The notes under the pieces are model-generated. The model saw nothing but the letters and a program-made list of their open reading frames with translations. It did not search any database and was not told where the DNA came from. Made by a program: the position numbers and the translations under genes. A DNA stretch of 64,000 nucleotides from positions 992,001 to 1,056,000 of the forward strand of contig NZ_CP017781.1 in assembly GCF_001856665.1 (NCBI RefSeq), written 5' to 3'. This stretch comes from Rhodobacter xanthinilyticus (GTDB lineage Bacteria > Pseudomonadota > Alphaproteobacteria > Rhodobacterales > Rhodobacteraceae). Shown here piece after piece: positions 1 to 9,154 of the stretch (position 1 is the stretch's first letter; every line of letters begins with the position of its first letter).

Positions 1-914
1 TGAGCGCGCTGCGGGTGGCGGAGCTCGCGCATCAGGCGGGCCTGCCGCGCGGCGTTTTCAACGTGGTGACGGGGGGCGGCGCCGAGGTGGGCGAGCCGCT
101 CGGCCGGCACCCCGGCGTCGACATGGTGTCCTTCACCGGCTCGACGCGGACGGGGCGGCGCTTTCTGCACTATTCGGCCGACAGCAACCTCAAGGAGGTG
201 GTGCTGGAGCTGGGCGGCAAGAACCCCTGCATCGTTCTGGACGACGCCGAGAACCTCGATGCGGTGGCGGGCCATGTCGTCCAGGGCGCGTTTTGGAACA
301 TGGGCGAGAATTGCTCGGCGGCCTCGCGGCTGATCGTGCAGCGCGGCGTCAAGGCGCGGCTCTTGGAGCACATCGCGGCGCATCTGCGCGAATGGGTCGT
401 GGGCGACCCGCTCGACCCGGCGGTGCGGGTGGGCGCGCTGATCTCGAAGGCGCATTTTGCCAAGGTTTGCAGCTACCTGGAGGCTTGCAAGGAGGAAAGG
501 GTCGTGCTGGGCGGCAAGGTGATCGCGGAGGGCTTTGTCGAGCCGACGGTGGTTGAAGTCTCCTCGGCCGGCTCGAAACTGGCGAGCGAGGAGATCTTCG
601 GCCCGATCCTGAGCGTGATCGAAGTGGCGAGTTTCGAGGAGGCCATCGCGGTGGCGAATGCGACCGACTACGGGCTGAGCGCCTCGATCTTCACCGCCAA
701 CGGCAAGCGGGCCTTGCGCGGGGCGCGGGCGCTGCGGGCGGGCACGGTGACGGTCAACAGCTTCGGCGAGGGCGATATTTCGACGCCCTTTGGCGGCTAC
801 AAGCAATCGGGCTTCGGCGGGCGCGACAATGGCATCCACGCGCATGACCAATATACGCAGCTCAAGACGATCTGGCTCGATCTGACCGATCCGGCCGACA
901 GCTCGCTCGATTGA
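1..914 (+). CDS. Aldehyde dehydrogenase, 3'-terminal part (PuuC/gamma-glutamyl-aminobutyraldehyde type)
   Basis: This is the C-terminal 300 or so residues of an NAD(P)-dependent aldehyde dehydrogenase. The reading frame is open to the window edge, so the N-terminus and true start lie upstream. The family signature LELGGKNP carries the general-base glutamate, and NMGENCSA carries the catalytic cysteine; FTGSTRTG fits the cofactor-binding loop. The C-terminal PFGGYKQSGFGGRDNG motif is also typical. The next gene, an FAD amine oxidase of the PuuB type, follows after 8 bases, so the pair probably oxidises an amine and then the resulting aldehyde to the acid, as in putrescine or other amine catabolism. 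The exact substrate cannot be read from the sequence. Confidence 0.9.
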   Translation, partial: SALRVAELAHQAGLPRGVFNVVTGGGAEVGEPLGRHPGVDMVSFTGSTRTGRRFLHYSADSNLKEVVLELGGKNPCIVLDDAENLDAVAGHVVQGAFWNMGENCSAASRLIVQRGVKARLLEHIAAHLREWVVGDPLDPAVRVGALISKAHFAKVCSYLEACKEERVVLGGKVIAEGFVEPTVVEVSSAGSKLASEEIFGPILSVIEVASFEEAIAVANATDYGLSASIFTANGKRALRGARALRAGTVTVNSFGEGDISTPFGGYKQSGFGGRDNGIHAHDQYTQLKTIWLDLTDPADSSLD

Positions 915-922
915 GGTGCGCG

Positions 923-2269
923 ATGAGCCGTCATGATGCGATCCGCCAGCCGCGATTCACCGGGCCTGCGGGCTGGGCCGAGATCTTGCCGCCGCGCCCG
1001 CCGCGGCCGGTGCTGACCGGCGCGCAGGGCTGCGATGTGGCGATCATCGGCGCGGGCTATGCGGGGCTGTCCGCGGCGCGGCGGCTGCGCCAGATCGAGC
1101 CGGGGCTGGCCGTCACGCTGCTTGAGGCGGGGCGTCTGGCCGAGGGCGGCACCGGGCGCAATTCGGGCTTCATGATCGACCTGCCGCATGAGCTGACCGC
1201 TTCGGATTACGCGGCCGGGGGCGAAAGCCGCGACCGGGTTCTGACCCGGCTGAACCGGCAGGCGATCGACTTTGCCGGGGCGGCGGCGGCGGAGTACGGC
1301 ATGGGGCCGGGCGCCTTCCAGCGCCGCGGCAAGGTGAACGCGGCGGCGTCCGAGCGCGGCATGGCGGCCAACCGCGCCTATGCCGCGCATCTGCAAGCCC
1401 TTGGCGAAGCGCATGAAATGCTCGATGCGCAGGCGATGCGCGCGCTCACCGGCTCGGCCTATTACCAGGGCGGGCTTTACACCCCCGGCACCGCGATGTT
1501 GCAGCCGGCGGGCTATGCGCTCGGGCTTGCGGCGGGGCTCGAGGCGGCCGGCGTGCGGATCTTCGAGCGCTCCGGCGTCACGCGCCTCGAGACCGCGCCC
1601 GGGGGCTGGCGGGTTGAAACCGCGCAGGGGGTGCTGGCGGCGCAAAAGGTCATTTTGGCCACCAACGGCCATCTCGAGAGCTTCGGTTTCGCGCGCGGGC
1701 GGCTGATGCATGTGATGCTGAGCGCATGCATGAGCGCCGAGATGAGCCCCGATCAGATCCGCGCGCTCGGCGGCGCCGAGAGCTGGGGCCTGACCCCCGC
1801 CGACCCGATGGGCGCGACGGTGCGGCGCCTCGGCCCGGCCGAGGGCGGCAACCGCATCGTGATCCGTCAGGGCGCCTGTTACCGCCCCGGCATGGAGACC
1901 TCGGCCGCCGATCTGGCGCGGCTCGTGCGTGCGATGCGGGCCAAGTTCGACGCGCGCTTCCCGGGGCTTGCGGGGCAGCCCTTCGAACATTGCTGGTCGG
2001 GGCATCTGTGCCTGACGAAAAACGCTGTCAGCGTGATGCGCGAACTCGAGCCGGGGCTGGTTGCGGCCTGCGTGCAAAACGGGCTGGGCACCGCGCGCGG
2101 CACGCTGAGCGGGATCGGGGCGGCGGAGCTCGTCTGCGGGCAAGCCTCGGAGATCACGGAGTATTTCGCTGCCGAGCCCGAACCCGCCAAGCTGCCGCCA
2201 CATCCATTCGACACGATCGGCGCGACCCTGTATCTTCGTGCGAAGGAATGGCAGGCCCGGCGCGAGTGA
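923..2269 (+). CDS. FAD-dependent amine/amino acid oxidoreductase (DAO family, PuuB-like)
   Basis: 448-residue flavoprotein of the D-amino acid oxidase-like fold. The N-terminal Rossmann motif GAGYAGLSAARRL binds the ADP part of FAD, and GGTGRNSGF following it is typical of PuuB/OrdL-type oxidases. The ATG at 923 was chosen because GAGG at 913-916 is correctly spaced, while the in-frame TTG at 911 has no ribosome site. It follows the aldehyde dehydrogenase by 8 bases and precedes a LysR regulator, which suggests an inducible amine oxidation unit. Amine to aldehyde oxidation is inferred from family and neighbours. Other DAO-family substrates such as glycine derivatives remain possible. Confidence 0.85.
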   Translation: MSRHDAIRQPRFTGPAGWAEILPPRPPRPVLTGAQGCDVAIIGAGYAGLSAARRLRQIEPGLAVTLLEAGRLAEGGTGRNSGFMIDLPHELTASDYAAGGESRDRVLTRLNRQAIDFAGAAAAEYGMGPGAFQRRGKVNAAASERGMAANRAYAAHLQALGEAHEMLDAQAMRALTGSAYYQGGLYTPGTAMLQPAGYALGLAAGLEAAGVRIFERSGVTRLETAPGGWRVETAQGVLAAQKVILATNGHLESFGFARGRLMHVMLSACMSAEMSPDQIRALGGAESWGLTPADPMGATVRRLGPAEGGNRIVIRQGACYRPGMETSAADLARLVRAMRAKFDARFPGLAGQPFEHCWSGHLCLTKNAVSVMRELEPGLVAACVQNGLGTARGTLSGIGAAELVCGQASEITEYFAAEPEPAKLPPHPFDTIGATLYLRAKEWQARRE

Positions 2270-2296
2270 CCGGGCCTGCCCCGTGAAAGGAGCGCG

Positions 2297-3232
2297 ATGC
2301 CCCCGGTCCGACGCCGCCATCTGCCCTCGCTCGGCGCGTTTGCCACCTTCGAGGTGGCGGCCAAGCATCTCTCCTTCACGCTCGCCGCGAAGGAGCTCAA
2401 CGTCACGCAGGGCGCGGTGAGCCAGCAGATCCGGCTTCTGGAAACCGCGCTCGGGACGCCGCTTTTCATCCGCAAGCACAATGCGCTCGAGCTGACCGAG
2501 GCGGGCAAGGCACTGTTTGCCAGCGTGACGGTCGGGCTCGACGCGATCGCCGATGCGGTGGCGGCGACGTCGGGCGGGGCCGAGCCGCAACAGGTCACCG
2601 TTTCGGCCACCGATGGCATGGCGCGGTTCTGGCTCAAGCCGCTGATCGACAGCTTTCGCGCGCGCCACCCCGAGGTGGGCTTCACCGTGCTCGCCTCCGA
2701 CGCCGACGACACGTTGCGCAACTACGCCCAGGTCGATATCGCGCTGATCTGCGGCAATGAGCGCTGCGAGGTCGGCGAGCAGGTGCATTTCCTCTTCCCC
2801 GAGCTCGCCCAGCCGGTCTGCGCGCCCGCCTATCTGGCCGCGCAGGGGCCGTTTGACACGGTGGAAAGGTTCAACGAAGTCAATCTCTTGCACCTGCATG
2901 ACAGCCATTGGAACGCCGATGCGATCGGCTGGCAGCCCTTGGGCTGGAGCGAGTGGTTTCGCGCCCATGGCGGGGTCTGGGGCAAGGGCCCGTCGAGCCT
3001 GATCACCAACAAGGTCGGGCTGTTGATCGAGGCGGCGCTGGCGGGGGAGGGGGTGATGCTCGGCTGGCACCAGATGGTGCGCCGCTTCATCGCCTCGGGT
3101 GAATTGGTCTTTGCCCATCCCGGCACGATCGGCGCGGGGCGCGGCAATTTCCTCAACGTGCGGCAGGCGGCGCTGCGCCGCCCCTCTGTCGCGCGCTTCG
3201 TCAGCCACCTTCTGGACAGCCTCGCGCCCTGA
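2297..3232 (+). CDS. LysR-family transcriptional regulator (GcvA-like)
   Basis: 311-residue LysR regulator. The N-terminal winged helix-turn-helix (about residues 10-70) reads LPSLGAFATFEVAAKHLSFT and AKELNVTQGAVSQQIRLLE, which is the GcvA-like subgroup pattern. The rest is a periplasmic-binding-like effector domain. A good ribosome site (AAAGGAG) precedes the ATG. It lies 27 bases after the amine oxidase on the same strand and is probably its regulator, although LysR proteins more often sit divergently from their targets. Confidence 0.88.
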   Translation: MPPVRRRHLPSLGAFATFEVAAKHLSFTLAAKELNVTQGAVSQQIRLLETALGTPLFIRKHNALELTEAGKALFASVTVGLDAIADAVAATSGGAEPQQVTVSATDGMARFWLKPLIDSFRARHPEVGFTVLASDADDTLRNYAQVDIALICGNERCEVGEQVHFLFPELAQPVCAPAYLAAQGPFDTVERFNEVNLLHLHDSHWNADAIGWQPLGWSEWFRAHGGVWGKGPSSLITNKVGLLIEAALAGEGVMLGWHQMVRRFIASGELVFAHPGTIGAGRGNFLNVRQAALRRPSVARFVSHLLDSLAP

Positions 3233-3311
3233 GCGGCCTCGGGCGGGCTTGTGCGCGCCGGGCGGCCGCCGCGGTTGGGGCGGCGAGGCCATCGCCCCGC
3301 CGCCGGCCGGG

Positions 3312-4052
3312 TCACCAGGCCTGAACGGTCGGCCCGACGGTCAGCTCGCTGACATTGGTATCCTCGGGCTGCTCGATGGCGAAGGCGACGACATTGGCGA
3401 TCCGGTCGGGGGTGATGCCGACCTGTTCGTAAAGCGCGGCCATGCCGGCCGCGGTGCCCGGCTCGCTGATCGTGTTGAGAAGCTCGGTGTTGATCGCGGC
3501 CGGGAAGATCGTCGCGGTGCGGATATGGGTGCCCTCCATCGCCGATTCCATGCGCAAGATCTCCATGAAATCGCGCACGAAGAACTTGGTGCCGCCGTAG
3601 ACCGCCGCCGCCGGATAGGCCTTGAGCCCCGCAACCGAGGAGGTCGCGATCACATGGCCCGATTTCTGCGCGATGAACTCGGGCAGCACGGCGGCCACCC
3701 CGTTCAGCACGCCCTTGATGTTGATATCGACCATCGCGTGCCAATCGTCGGTCTTGAGCGCCGAGAGCGGCGAGCTGGGCATGATCCCGGCATTGAGGAA
3801 GATCACGTCGACCCGGCCGAAGCGGTCCTTCGCCAGTTTCACGAAGGCGTCGTTGTCGGCCTGGCTGGTGACATCGAGCACCTGCCAGATCGCCTCCCCG
3901 CCCGCGGCGGTGATCTCGTTGGCCAGCGCCTCGAGACGATCCGCCCGGCGCGCGCCGAGCACGACCTTCGCGCCCTTCGCGGCGAGCAGTTTCGCGGTGG
4001 CTTCGCCGATGCCCGAGGAGGCGCCGGTGATCAGGATGACCTTGTCTTTCAT
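3312..4052 (-). CDS. Short-chain dehydrogenase/reductase
   Basis: 246-residue classical SDR oxidoreductase. It has the TGASSGIGEA cofactor motif near residue 9, NAG in the central strand, a catalytic Ser in SSVAG and the Tyr-x3-Lys pair in VYGGTK. GARRADR after the second strand suggests NADPH use. It is the last gene of a minus-strand cluster (cupin, cyclophilin-like protein, SDR) divergent from a LysR gene. The ribosome site GAAAGGA lies just upstream of the ATG. The substrate is unknown; serine dehydrogenase or quinone reductase-like members have similar sequence. Confidence 0.88.
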   Translation of the reverse strand: MKDKVILITGASSGIGEATAKLLAAKGAKVVLGARRADRLEALANEITAAGGEAIWQVLDVTSQADNDAFVKLAKDRFGRVDVIFLNAGIMPSSPLSALKTDDWHAMVDINIKGVLNGVAAVLPEFIAQKSGHVIATSSVAGLKAYPAAAVYGGTKFFVRDFMEILRMESAMEGTHIRTATIFPAAINTELLNTISEPGTAAGMAALYEQVGITPDRIANVVAFAIEQPEDTNVSELTVGPTVQAW

Positions 4053-4078
4053 GTCGTTTCCTTTCGTTGAAACAGGCC

Positions 4079-4510
4079 TCAGCCGTGAGCGATCACGCTG
4101 AGGGGATAGGTGCCGCGCCGCCGCAGGGGCGCGATGTCGCCCTCGACCCGGCCGAGCCGGATCAGCCCGCGGGAGAAACGATAGGGCGCGTGGAAGAACA
4201 CGAGATTGCCCCAGGGCGCATAGGTGCAGACATCGCCCACCGCTTCGTTGCCGAAGGGGGCGGCGCCCTCTTCGGTCAGCTTGCGCGGCAGGGAGGCGAT
4301 CTTCTCGTTCTGCGCGTAATCCTCGATCGTCAGATCGAGGGGCAGCAGCGACAGCAGATCCCGCGCGGCCGGGCTGTCGTTCAGCGCGACGGTGAAAGCC
4401 TGATCGGCAAAGCGGCAGATGAGGCGCATCGGAAGCTCCTTGGAAAAGGCCGGCGCAGGGCGGCTCACCGCGATGCAGGCCGCGCCGGCGGTGAAGCTGC
4501 GCCGCGTCAT
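4079..4510 (-). CDS. Cyclophilin-like fold protein with a possible Tat signal
   Basis: About 143 residues from the ATG at 4510. The body (residues 30-143) matches the small cyclophilin-like family: DLLSLLPLDLTIEDYAQNEKI, then an APWGNLVFF strand and the ending SRGLIRLGR. With this start the N-terminus reads MTRRSFTAGAACIA, a twin-arginine-like export signal. An alternative start at 4546 would add 12 residues and overlap the cupin gene. Neither start has a convincing ribosome site, suggesting translational coupling to the cupin. Members of this family commonly sit beside cupins, SDRs and LysR regulators. Function is not established. Confidence 0.75.
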   Translation of the reverse strand: MTRRSFTAGAACIAVSRPAPAFSKELPMRLICRFADQAFTVALNDSPAARDLLSLLPLDLTIEDYAQNEKIASLPRKLTEEGAAPFGNEAVGDVCTYAPWGNLVFFHAPYRFSRGLIRLGRVEGDIAPLRRRGTYPLSVIAHG

Positions 4511-4526
4511 CCAGGTGGGGTTGGGG

Positions 4527-4922
4527 TCAGCCGCGGTAGTCTGCATCGCTGACCGGTTCGAGCCAGGTGACGACCTCGCCCGCGACCGCCTCCTGAATCG
4601 CGATATGAGTCATCGCCACGTCGGGCGCCGCACCATGCCAGTGCTTTTCACCCGCCGGGAACCAGACCACATCGCCGGGACGGATCTCTTCGACCGGGCC
4701 GCCGGCACGCTGCACGCGGCCAAGCCCGGCGGTGACGATCAGCGTCTGCCCGGCCGGGTGGGTGTGCCAGGCGGTGCGCGCGCCGGGCTCGAAAGTCACG
4801 GCGGCGCCGGCCGCCTGCCCGGGCGGCTCGGCCTGAAACAGCGGGTCGATCCGCACCGTGCCGGTGAACCAGTCGGCCGGCCCTTTCATCGAGGGCGTGC
4901 TGCCTGCGCGGGTGATCTTCAT
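4527..4922 (-). CDS. Cupin-domain protein
   Basis: 131-residue single-domain cupin. Motif 1 is seen as [12 protein letters not shown] and motif 2 as [16 protein letters not shown], with the metal-binding histidines present. It resembles the small cupins found with carboxymuconolactone decarboxylase-like or SDR genes. A strong GGAGG ribosome site precedes the ATG. It is the first gene of a minus-strand cluster divergent from the LysR gene at 5034, and so the likely target of that regulator. The bound substrate cannot be predicted. Confidence 0.85.
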   Translation of the reverse strand: MKITRAGSTPSMKGPADWFTGTVRIDPLFQAEPPGQAAGAAVTFEPGARTAWHTHPAGQTLIVTAGLGRVQRAGGPVEEIRPGDVVWFPAGEKHWHGAAPDVAMTHIAIQEAVAGEVVTWLEPVSDADYRG

Positions 4923-5033
4923 GGGAGCCTCCTGCTTTCGTGGGTTGCCGTTGTTATATGGCCGCCCGAGACTTATTGATTAGAGGCGAAGTATCGCTTG
5001 AACTTATCGACCATGGCCATGAATGGGGGCGCA
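4923..5033. promoter_or_regulatory. Divergent promoter region between the cupin cluster and LysR
   Basis: About 110 bases, clearly richer in A and T than the flanks, around 4955-5010 (for example the stretch ending TTATTGATTAGAG). The divergent LysR arrangement makes this the probable operator region for both units. No exact operator is claimed. Confidence 0.45.
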
Positions 5034-5921
5034 ATGGCGCAGACCGATTTCAACGATCTGATGTGGTTTCTCGCGGTCACCGAGGAGGGCAGCTTCACCC
5101 GGGCCGCGGCGAAGCTCGGCGTCGTGCAATCGACGCTGAGCCACCGGATCAAGAAGCTCGAGGCGCAGATGGGGATGCGGCTTTTGGCGCGCACCACCCG
5201 CTCGGTCGCCACCACCGAGGCGGGCGAGCGGCTGCGGCGGGCGCTCGCGCCGCGGGTGAGCGAGATCGAGGCGGAGATCGCCGCGCTGATGGAGCTGCGC
5301 GACCGGCCGGCGGGGTCGGTGCGGATCACGCTCTCGCATCATGCGCTCACCGGCCTGATCTGGCCCAAGCTGCGCCCGGTGTTGCGCGATTATCCCGACA
5401 TCCGGCTCGAGCTGAGCGTCGACGGCGGTTTTCGCAATATCGTCGAGGACGGGTTCGACGCCGGCATCCGGCTGGGCGAAAGCGTCGAGCAGGACATGAT
5501 CGCGCAGCGCGTCGGGCCGGATTGGCGGCTGGTCGCGGTGGCCTCGCCCGGCTATCTCGCCGCCCGCGGGCGCCCCGCCCATCCGCAGGATCTGCTGGCG
5601 CAGGAGTGCATCAACCGGCGGCTGGTCACGGCGGGCGGGCTCTACGCCTGGGAGTTCGAGAAGGACGGCAAGGAGCTGCGGGTGCGCGTCGAGGGGCGGC
5701 TGACGCTGAACGACGAGGCGACGATGGTCGCGGCGGCGCTCGAGGGGGTGGGGATCGCCTATGTGCCCGAGGATATGGTCGCGCCCCATCTCGCCAGCGG
5801 CGCGCTGGAGCTCTTGCTCGACGACTGGTCGCCGCGCTTTGCCGGCTATCACATCTATTACCCGAGCCGGCACCAGAACCTGCCCGCGTTCAAGGTCGTG
5901 GTGAACGCGCTGCGGCAGTGA
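5034..5921 (+). CDS. LysR-family transcriptional regulator
   Basis: 295-residue LysR regulator. Its N-terminal helix-turn-helix ([23 protein letters not shown], then [15 protein letters not shown]) is followed by an effector domain typical of the large AaeR/PgrR-like branch that controls adjacent oxidoreductases. The start at 5034 (MAQTDFNDL) gives the usual family N-terminus; in-frame ATGs at 5013 and 5019 would add a few unconserved residues. It is divergent from the cupin, cyclophilin-like and SDR genes, its likely targets. Confidence 0.85.
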   Translation: MAQTDFNDLMWFLAVTEEGSFTRAAAKLGVVQSTLSHRIKKLEAQMGMRLLARTTRSVATTEAGERLRRALAPRVSEIEAEIAALMELRDRPAGSVRITLSHHALTGLIWPKLRPVLRDYPDIRLELSVDGGFRNIVEDGFDAGIRLGESVEQDMIAQRVGPDWRLVAVASPGYLAARGRPAHPQDLLAQECINRRLVTAGGLYAWEFEKDGKELRVRVEGRLTLNDEATMVAAALEGVGIAYVPEDMVAPHLASGALELLLDDWSPRFAGYHIYYPSRHQNLPAFKVVVNALRQ

Positions 5922-6016
5922 CCGCGCCGGCGCGGCCGCGGGGGCGGCGTTGACTTGGCGCTCCGGCACGCTCAGTTTGCGGCGATGACGTTCCTTCCGG
6001 CTCTCGCGACAGGCTC

Positions 6017-6649
6017 ATGACAAAAGCGGACACCAAGCACCTGCCGGGCAAGGTCAGGGCGGCCCTGAACAAACTTGCTGCGGCCGGCATTGCGCCGGAG
6101 GAACTCGCGATCATGGCCGATGACGCGCTGGTGCGGGTGCCCGGCATGGGGCCCGCCACGCTCGGCGCTCTTCGCGAGCACTTCCCCTTCGACGAAGCCG
6201 GGGCGTTCAAGGCGCTCAGCCACTCGAACCGGAGCCTGAGCGCGCAGGTCGAGCGGCTCTCGCGCGTCTTGCAGGAGCAGCCGGCCGAACCTGTCGACTG
6301 TGGCGCGTTTCACGCGGTTCGCTCGGCGCGGATCGAGATGCGCAGCCGCCGGGAGGGGGCCGTGCTCCTCTCGCATGGTCGGCCGGAAACGCGCACCTGT
6401 CTGCGCTTCAAGCTCGATCTCGATGGCCGGTTGCCGCGCAATCTGGCGTCCTTGGGCTTTGGCGAGACGCCACTCGCCCCCTGGCCCGAGGACGAGGGCT
6501 TTTTCCTCTTGCGCGGCGTCAAGACCGTTCGGATGAGCGCGCTCAAGCGCGTGTCCGATGTCTCGTTTGCGGTTTTGAGCTTTGAGCTCGCGCGGGCGGT
6601 GCTTCGCTTTGAGCTGTTCGCCGAAGGGCCCGGCGCGCCGCGCGCGTGA
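6017..6649 (+). CDS. Unrecognised protein with a helix-hairpin-helix-like N-terminal motif
   Basis: 210 residues, family not recognised. Residues 10-60 look like a small helical DNA-binding region, with VRVPGMGPATLGALREHF resembling a helix-hairpin-helix (a GxG turn flanked by helices). The remaining 130 residues are mixed alpha/beta and moderately charged, without signal peptide or membrane segments. It stands alone between a LysR gene and the convergent membrane protein at 6655, and its codon use looks like that of the host. A nucleic-acid role is possible only by the motif. Confidence 0.65.
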   Translation: MTKADTKHLPGKVRAALNKLAAAGIAPEELAIMADDALVRVPGMGPATLGALREHFPFDEAGAFKALSHSNRSLSAQVERLSRVLQEQPAEPVDCGAFHAVRSARIEMRSRREGAVLLSHGRPETRTCLRFKLDLDGRLPRNLASLGFGETPLAPWPEDEGFFLLRGVKTVRMSALKRVSDVSFAVLSFELARAVLRFELFAEGPGAPRA

Positions 6650-6654
6650 CGCGC

Positions 6655-7596
6655 TCAGCCGCGCAGCGCCCGCAGGAGCGAGAGCGCCGCGTCCCACAGG
6701 TCGAAGACCCGCGCGAGGAGCGGCTCGCGGGCGATGAAGGGGGCGCCCGCGGTGCCCGCGATCTCGCCCTCGAGCACCGCGATCAGCCGCGCGAGCCGGC
6801 GGCGATGGACCCCGAGCCAGACCTGAACCGGATCGGCGAGCGCGCCGGCCAGGCTCGTCAGCACCGCCCCGCCCAGCACGAGCCCCGCCACCGTGAGCGC
6901 CACGAGCCCCCCCGAGGGGCCGGCCGGAAACACCCCATACCAGAGCCCGCCGAGCCCGGCGCCGAGCGGAAATTCGGCGATGGCGGTGCTCTGCGCGAGC
7001 TGTTCGGCGAGGCTGGGCGCGAGCGAGATCGCCCCGGGCGTCAGGCTGTGAAAGGCCAGCGCGCCGATCGCGAGCAAGATCAGCGCGGCGGTGAATTCCG
7101 CCGTCGCGGCCCGCGCGCCCGAATATTCGTTCAGCGCCGCGAGGATCCGCCCCACGAGGCGCTCGGCCGCCTCCTGCGAGCCCGCGGCGCGCAGCGGCGC
7201 GCGCAGCCGGGGCGCGGCGAGCAGCGCGCGCCGGAGCGCGGCGCGGTCGGGCGCGGGGCCGGGCAGGGGGATGGCGCAAAGCTCGCTCAGGATCAGCGCC
7301 TCGACCCGCGCCGCGACCGCCGTGCGCAGCAGGATCTGGCGCGTGCCCAGCCACCGTCCGAGCCCCGCGCCGCCCAGCCTGCCGCCCAGCCTGCCGCCCA
7401 GCCTTCCCCACAGCCAGCCGAGCCCGCGCAGCCCCAGCTGCACCGGCGCAAGCGCGAGATTGACCGGCGCGCGCAGCAGATCGCCGCCGAGCGCCGCGCG
7501 ATGGAGCCGCAAGCTCCCCGGCCAGAGAAACTGGCGCCGCACGAAAGCGTCGAGCGCCGCAGCGCGCGCGGGATCGGTCTCGGCTGGCGCGGTCAT
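6655..7596 (-). CDS. Predicted membrane protein (DUF6635-like)
   Basis: 313-residue alanine- and leucine-rich protein with at least three probable transmembrane segments. One follows residue 165 (TAALILLAIGALAF), and two lie in the C-terminal half around LGGLWYGVF and GLVALTVAGLVLGGAVL. It resembles the Rhodobacteraceae membrane family DUF6635, but I assign this from memory of the pattern only. A small in-frame tandem repeat (Gly-Arg-Leu-Gly three times, residues about 63-76) comes from a short DNA tandem repeat near 7376-7405. It is divergent from the Zur-controlled GTPase gene. Confidence 0.7.
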   Translation of the reverse strand: MTAPAETDPARAAALDAFVRRQFLWPGSLRLHRAALGGDLLRAPVNLALAPVQLGLRGLGWLWGRLGGRLGGRLGGAGLGRWLGTRQILLRTAVAARVEALILSELCAIPLPGPAPDRAALRRALLAAPRLRAPLRAAGSQEAAERLVGRILAALNEYSGARAATAEFTAALILLAIGALAFHSLTPGAISLAPSLAEQLAQSTAIAEFPLGAGLGGLWYGVFPAGPSGGLVALTVAGLVLGGAVLTSLAGALADPVQVWLGVHRRRLARLIAVLEGEIAGTAGAPFIAREPLLARVFDLWDAALSLLRALRG

Positions 7597-7678
7597 CTGA
7601 GGCTCCCTGTCTGGCGCGCGCAGTATGCCAGCCTTTCGCCGCGAAGGCGACGGGCGGCGGGCCCTTGCATCTCGGGAA

Positions 7679-7709
7679 GTTATATTATAACGAAAAGTTA
7701 TAGTATAAC
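7679..7709. promoter_or_regulatory. Tandem Zur boxes upstream of the COG0523 GTPase
   Basis: Two near-identical 13-bp palindromes, GTTATATTATAAC at 7679-7691 and GTTATAGTATAAC at 7697-7709, sit 18 bp apart centre to centre. They lie immediately before the ribosome site of the next gene. They match the GTTATANTATAAC core known for the zinc uptake repressor Zur. In a surrounding region of very high GC they are conspicuous. Their position would block transcription of the GTPase gene when zinc is sufficient. Confidence 0.88.
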
Positions 7710-7721
7710 ATGGAGCCCCCG

Positions 7722-8918
7722 ATGCCCGATCGTTTGCCTGTCACCGTGCTGTCCGGCTTTCTTGGCGCCGGCAAGACGACGCTGCTCAACCATATTCTGA
7801 CCAATCGCGCGGGCCTGCGGGTGGCGGTGATCGTCAATGACATGTCGGAGGTGAATATCGACGCCGATCTGGTGCGCGCGGGCGCGAGCCTCACCCGCGG
7901 CGAGGAAAAGCTCGTCGAGATGACCAATGGCTGCATCTGCTGCACGCTGCGCGACGATCTGCTGATCGAGGTGCGCCGGCTCGCCGAGGAGGGTCGGTTC
8001 GATTACCTGTTGATCGAATCCACCGGCGTCTCGGAGCCCTTGCCGGTGGCGGCGACCTTCGAATTCCGCGATGAAGCGGGCGCGGCGCTCGAGGATGTCG
8101 CGCGGCTCGACACGATGGTGACGGTGGTCGATGCGGCCAATCTGACGCGGGATTTCTCCGCGCAGGCGTTCTTGGCCGATCGTGGCGCGGCGCTCGGCCC
8201 CGAGGATGGGCGCAGCCTCGTGCAGCTGCTCACCGAGCAGATCGAATTCGCCGATGTGATCGTGCTCAACAAGGTGTCCTCGGCCCGCGCCGAGGATCGG
8301 GCCGATGCGCGCGCGATCCTGCGCGCGCTCAATGCCGATGCGAAGATCCTCGAGACCGATCGCGGGCGGGTCGATCCGGGCGAGATCCTCGGCACCGGGC
8401 GGTTCAGCTTCGAGGCCGCGCACCGCCACCCGACCTGGGCGCAGGAGCTTTACGGCTTTGCCGATCACATCCCCGAAGATGCCGAATATGGCATCACCTC
8501 CTTCGTGTTTCGCGCCGAGCGCCCGTTCGAGCCCGCGAAACTCGCCGCGTTCTTCGAGACGCCGCTGCCCGGGGTGATCCGCGCCAAGGGGCATTTCTGG
8601 CTGGCGACGCGGCCTGACTGGGCGGGCGAGGTCTCGGTCGCGGGGCCGATGCTCGAGGTGCGGGCGCTCGGGCTTTGGTGGGCGGCGGTGCCGCAGGAGC
8701 ACTGGCCCGAGGAGGCGCGCGCGCGGATGGCCGGGCGGGTGGGGCAGGCGTTTGGCGACCGCCGGCAGGAGCTGGTCTTCATCGGCCGGCTCGGCACCAT
8801 GAACCGCGCCCGGATCGAGGCGATGCTCGAGCGCTGCCTCGTGCCGCAGACCAGCTTCACGCCGGAGCTTTGGGCCGGGCTCGAAGACCCGTTCCCGCGC
8901 TGGGGCGGCGGCGCATGA
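7722..8918 (+). CDS. COG0523/CobW-family GTPase, probable zinc metallochaperone (ZigA-like)
   Basis: 398 residues. Walker A is [13 protein letters not shown] at the N-terminus, followed by the family's metal-binding CxCC motif in [18 protein letters not shown] and VLNKV give the switch and guanine-recognition motifs. A CobW C-terminal domain follows. These proteins are thought to deliver zinc to client enzymes during zinc starvation. The two Zur boxes directly upstream support that role over cobalamin or nitrile hydratase relatives. The ATG at 7722 is preceded by GGAG at 7712-7715; the in-frame ATG at 7710 overlaps the second Zur box and lacks a ribosome site. The stop overlaps the next start. 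Confidence 0.9.
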   Translation: MPDRLPVTVLSGFLGAGKTTLLNHILTNRAGLRVAVIVNDMSEVNIDADLVRAGASLTRGEEKLVEMTNGCICCTLRDDLLIEVRRLAEEGRFDYLLIESTGVSEPLPVAATFEFRDEAGAALEDVARLDTMVTVVDAANLTRDFSAQAFLADRGAALGPEDGRSLVQLLTEQIEFADVIVLNKVSSARAEDRADARAILRALNADAKILETDRGRVDPGEILGTGRFSFEAAHRHPTWAQELYGFADHIPEDAEYGITSFVFRAERPFEPAKLAAFFETPLPGVIRAKGHFWLATRPDWAGEVSVAGPMLEVRALGLWWAAVPQEHWPEEARARMAGRVGQAFGDRRQELVFIGRLGTMNRARIEAMLERCLVPQTSFTPELWAGLEDPFPRWGGGA

Positions 8919-9154
8919 GGCGCAACCTCGGCACCCGACTGCGCGCGCGGATCCGCGAGGCCCCGATGGCGGCGCATGACCGGCTGCCCGCCCCCGCGCG
9001 CCGGTGGGTGGCGCAGGCGGTGCTGCCCTGGTCGGCGGCGTCGGTGGCGCGGATCTGGGCGCGGGCGATGGCGCAAACCGGCTCGGAGGAGGCCGCGCTC
9101 GCGCGGCTGGCGCAGGCCGAGGCGCGCACGCTCGCGCGCGAGGCCCGGCTATAG
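8915..9154 (+). CDS. Small DUF6525-like protein
   Basis: 79 residues, rich in arginine and alanine. It overlaps the end of the GTPase gene by four bases (ATGA), so it is translationally coupled. The pattern ([11 protein letters not shown] near the start, then [25 protein letters not shown]) resembles the small DUF6525 proteins common in Rhodobacteraceae. No function is known. Coupling to a Zur-controlled GTPase suggests expression under zinc limitation. Its stop overlaps the 3' end of rlmF on the other strand by 6 bases. Confidence 0.7.
   Translation: MRRNLGTRLRARIREAPMAAHDRLPAPARRWVAQAVLPWSAASVARIWARAMAQTGSEEAALARLAQAEARTLAREARL

Noticed and set aside
797-3292. Very long open frame on the minus strand across the amine oxidase and LysR genes
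   Set aside because: It is an antisense shadow from high GC: low-complexity Arg/Ala/Pro-rich sequence, no family motif and no ribosome site, while the plus strand carries clear protein families.
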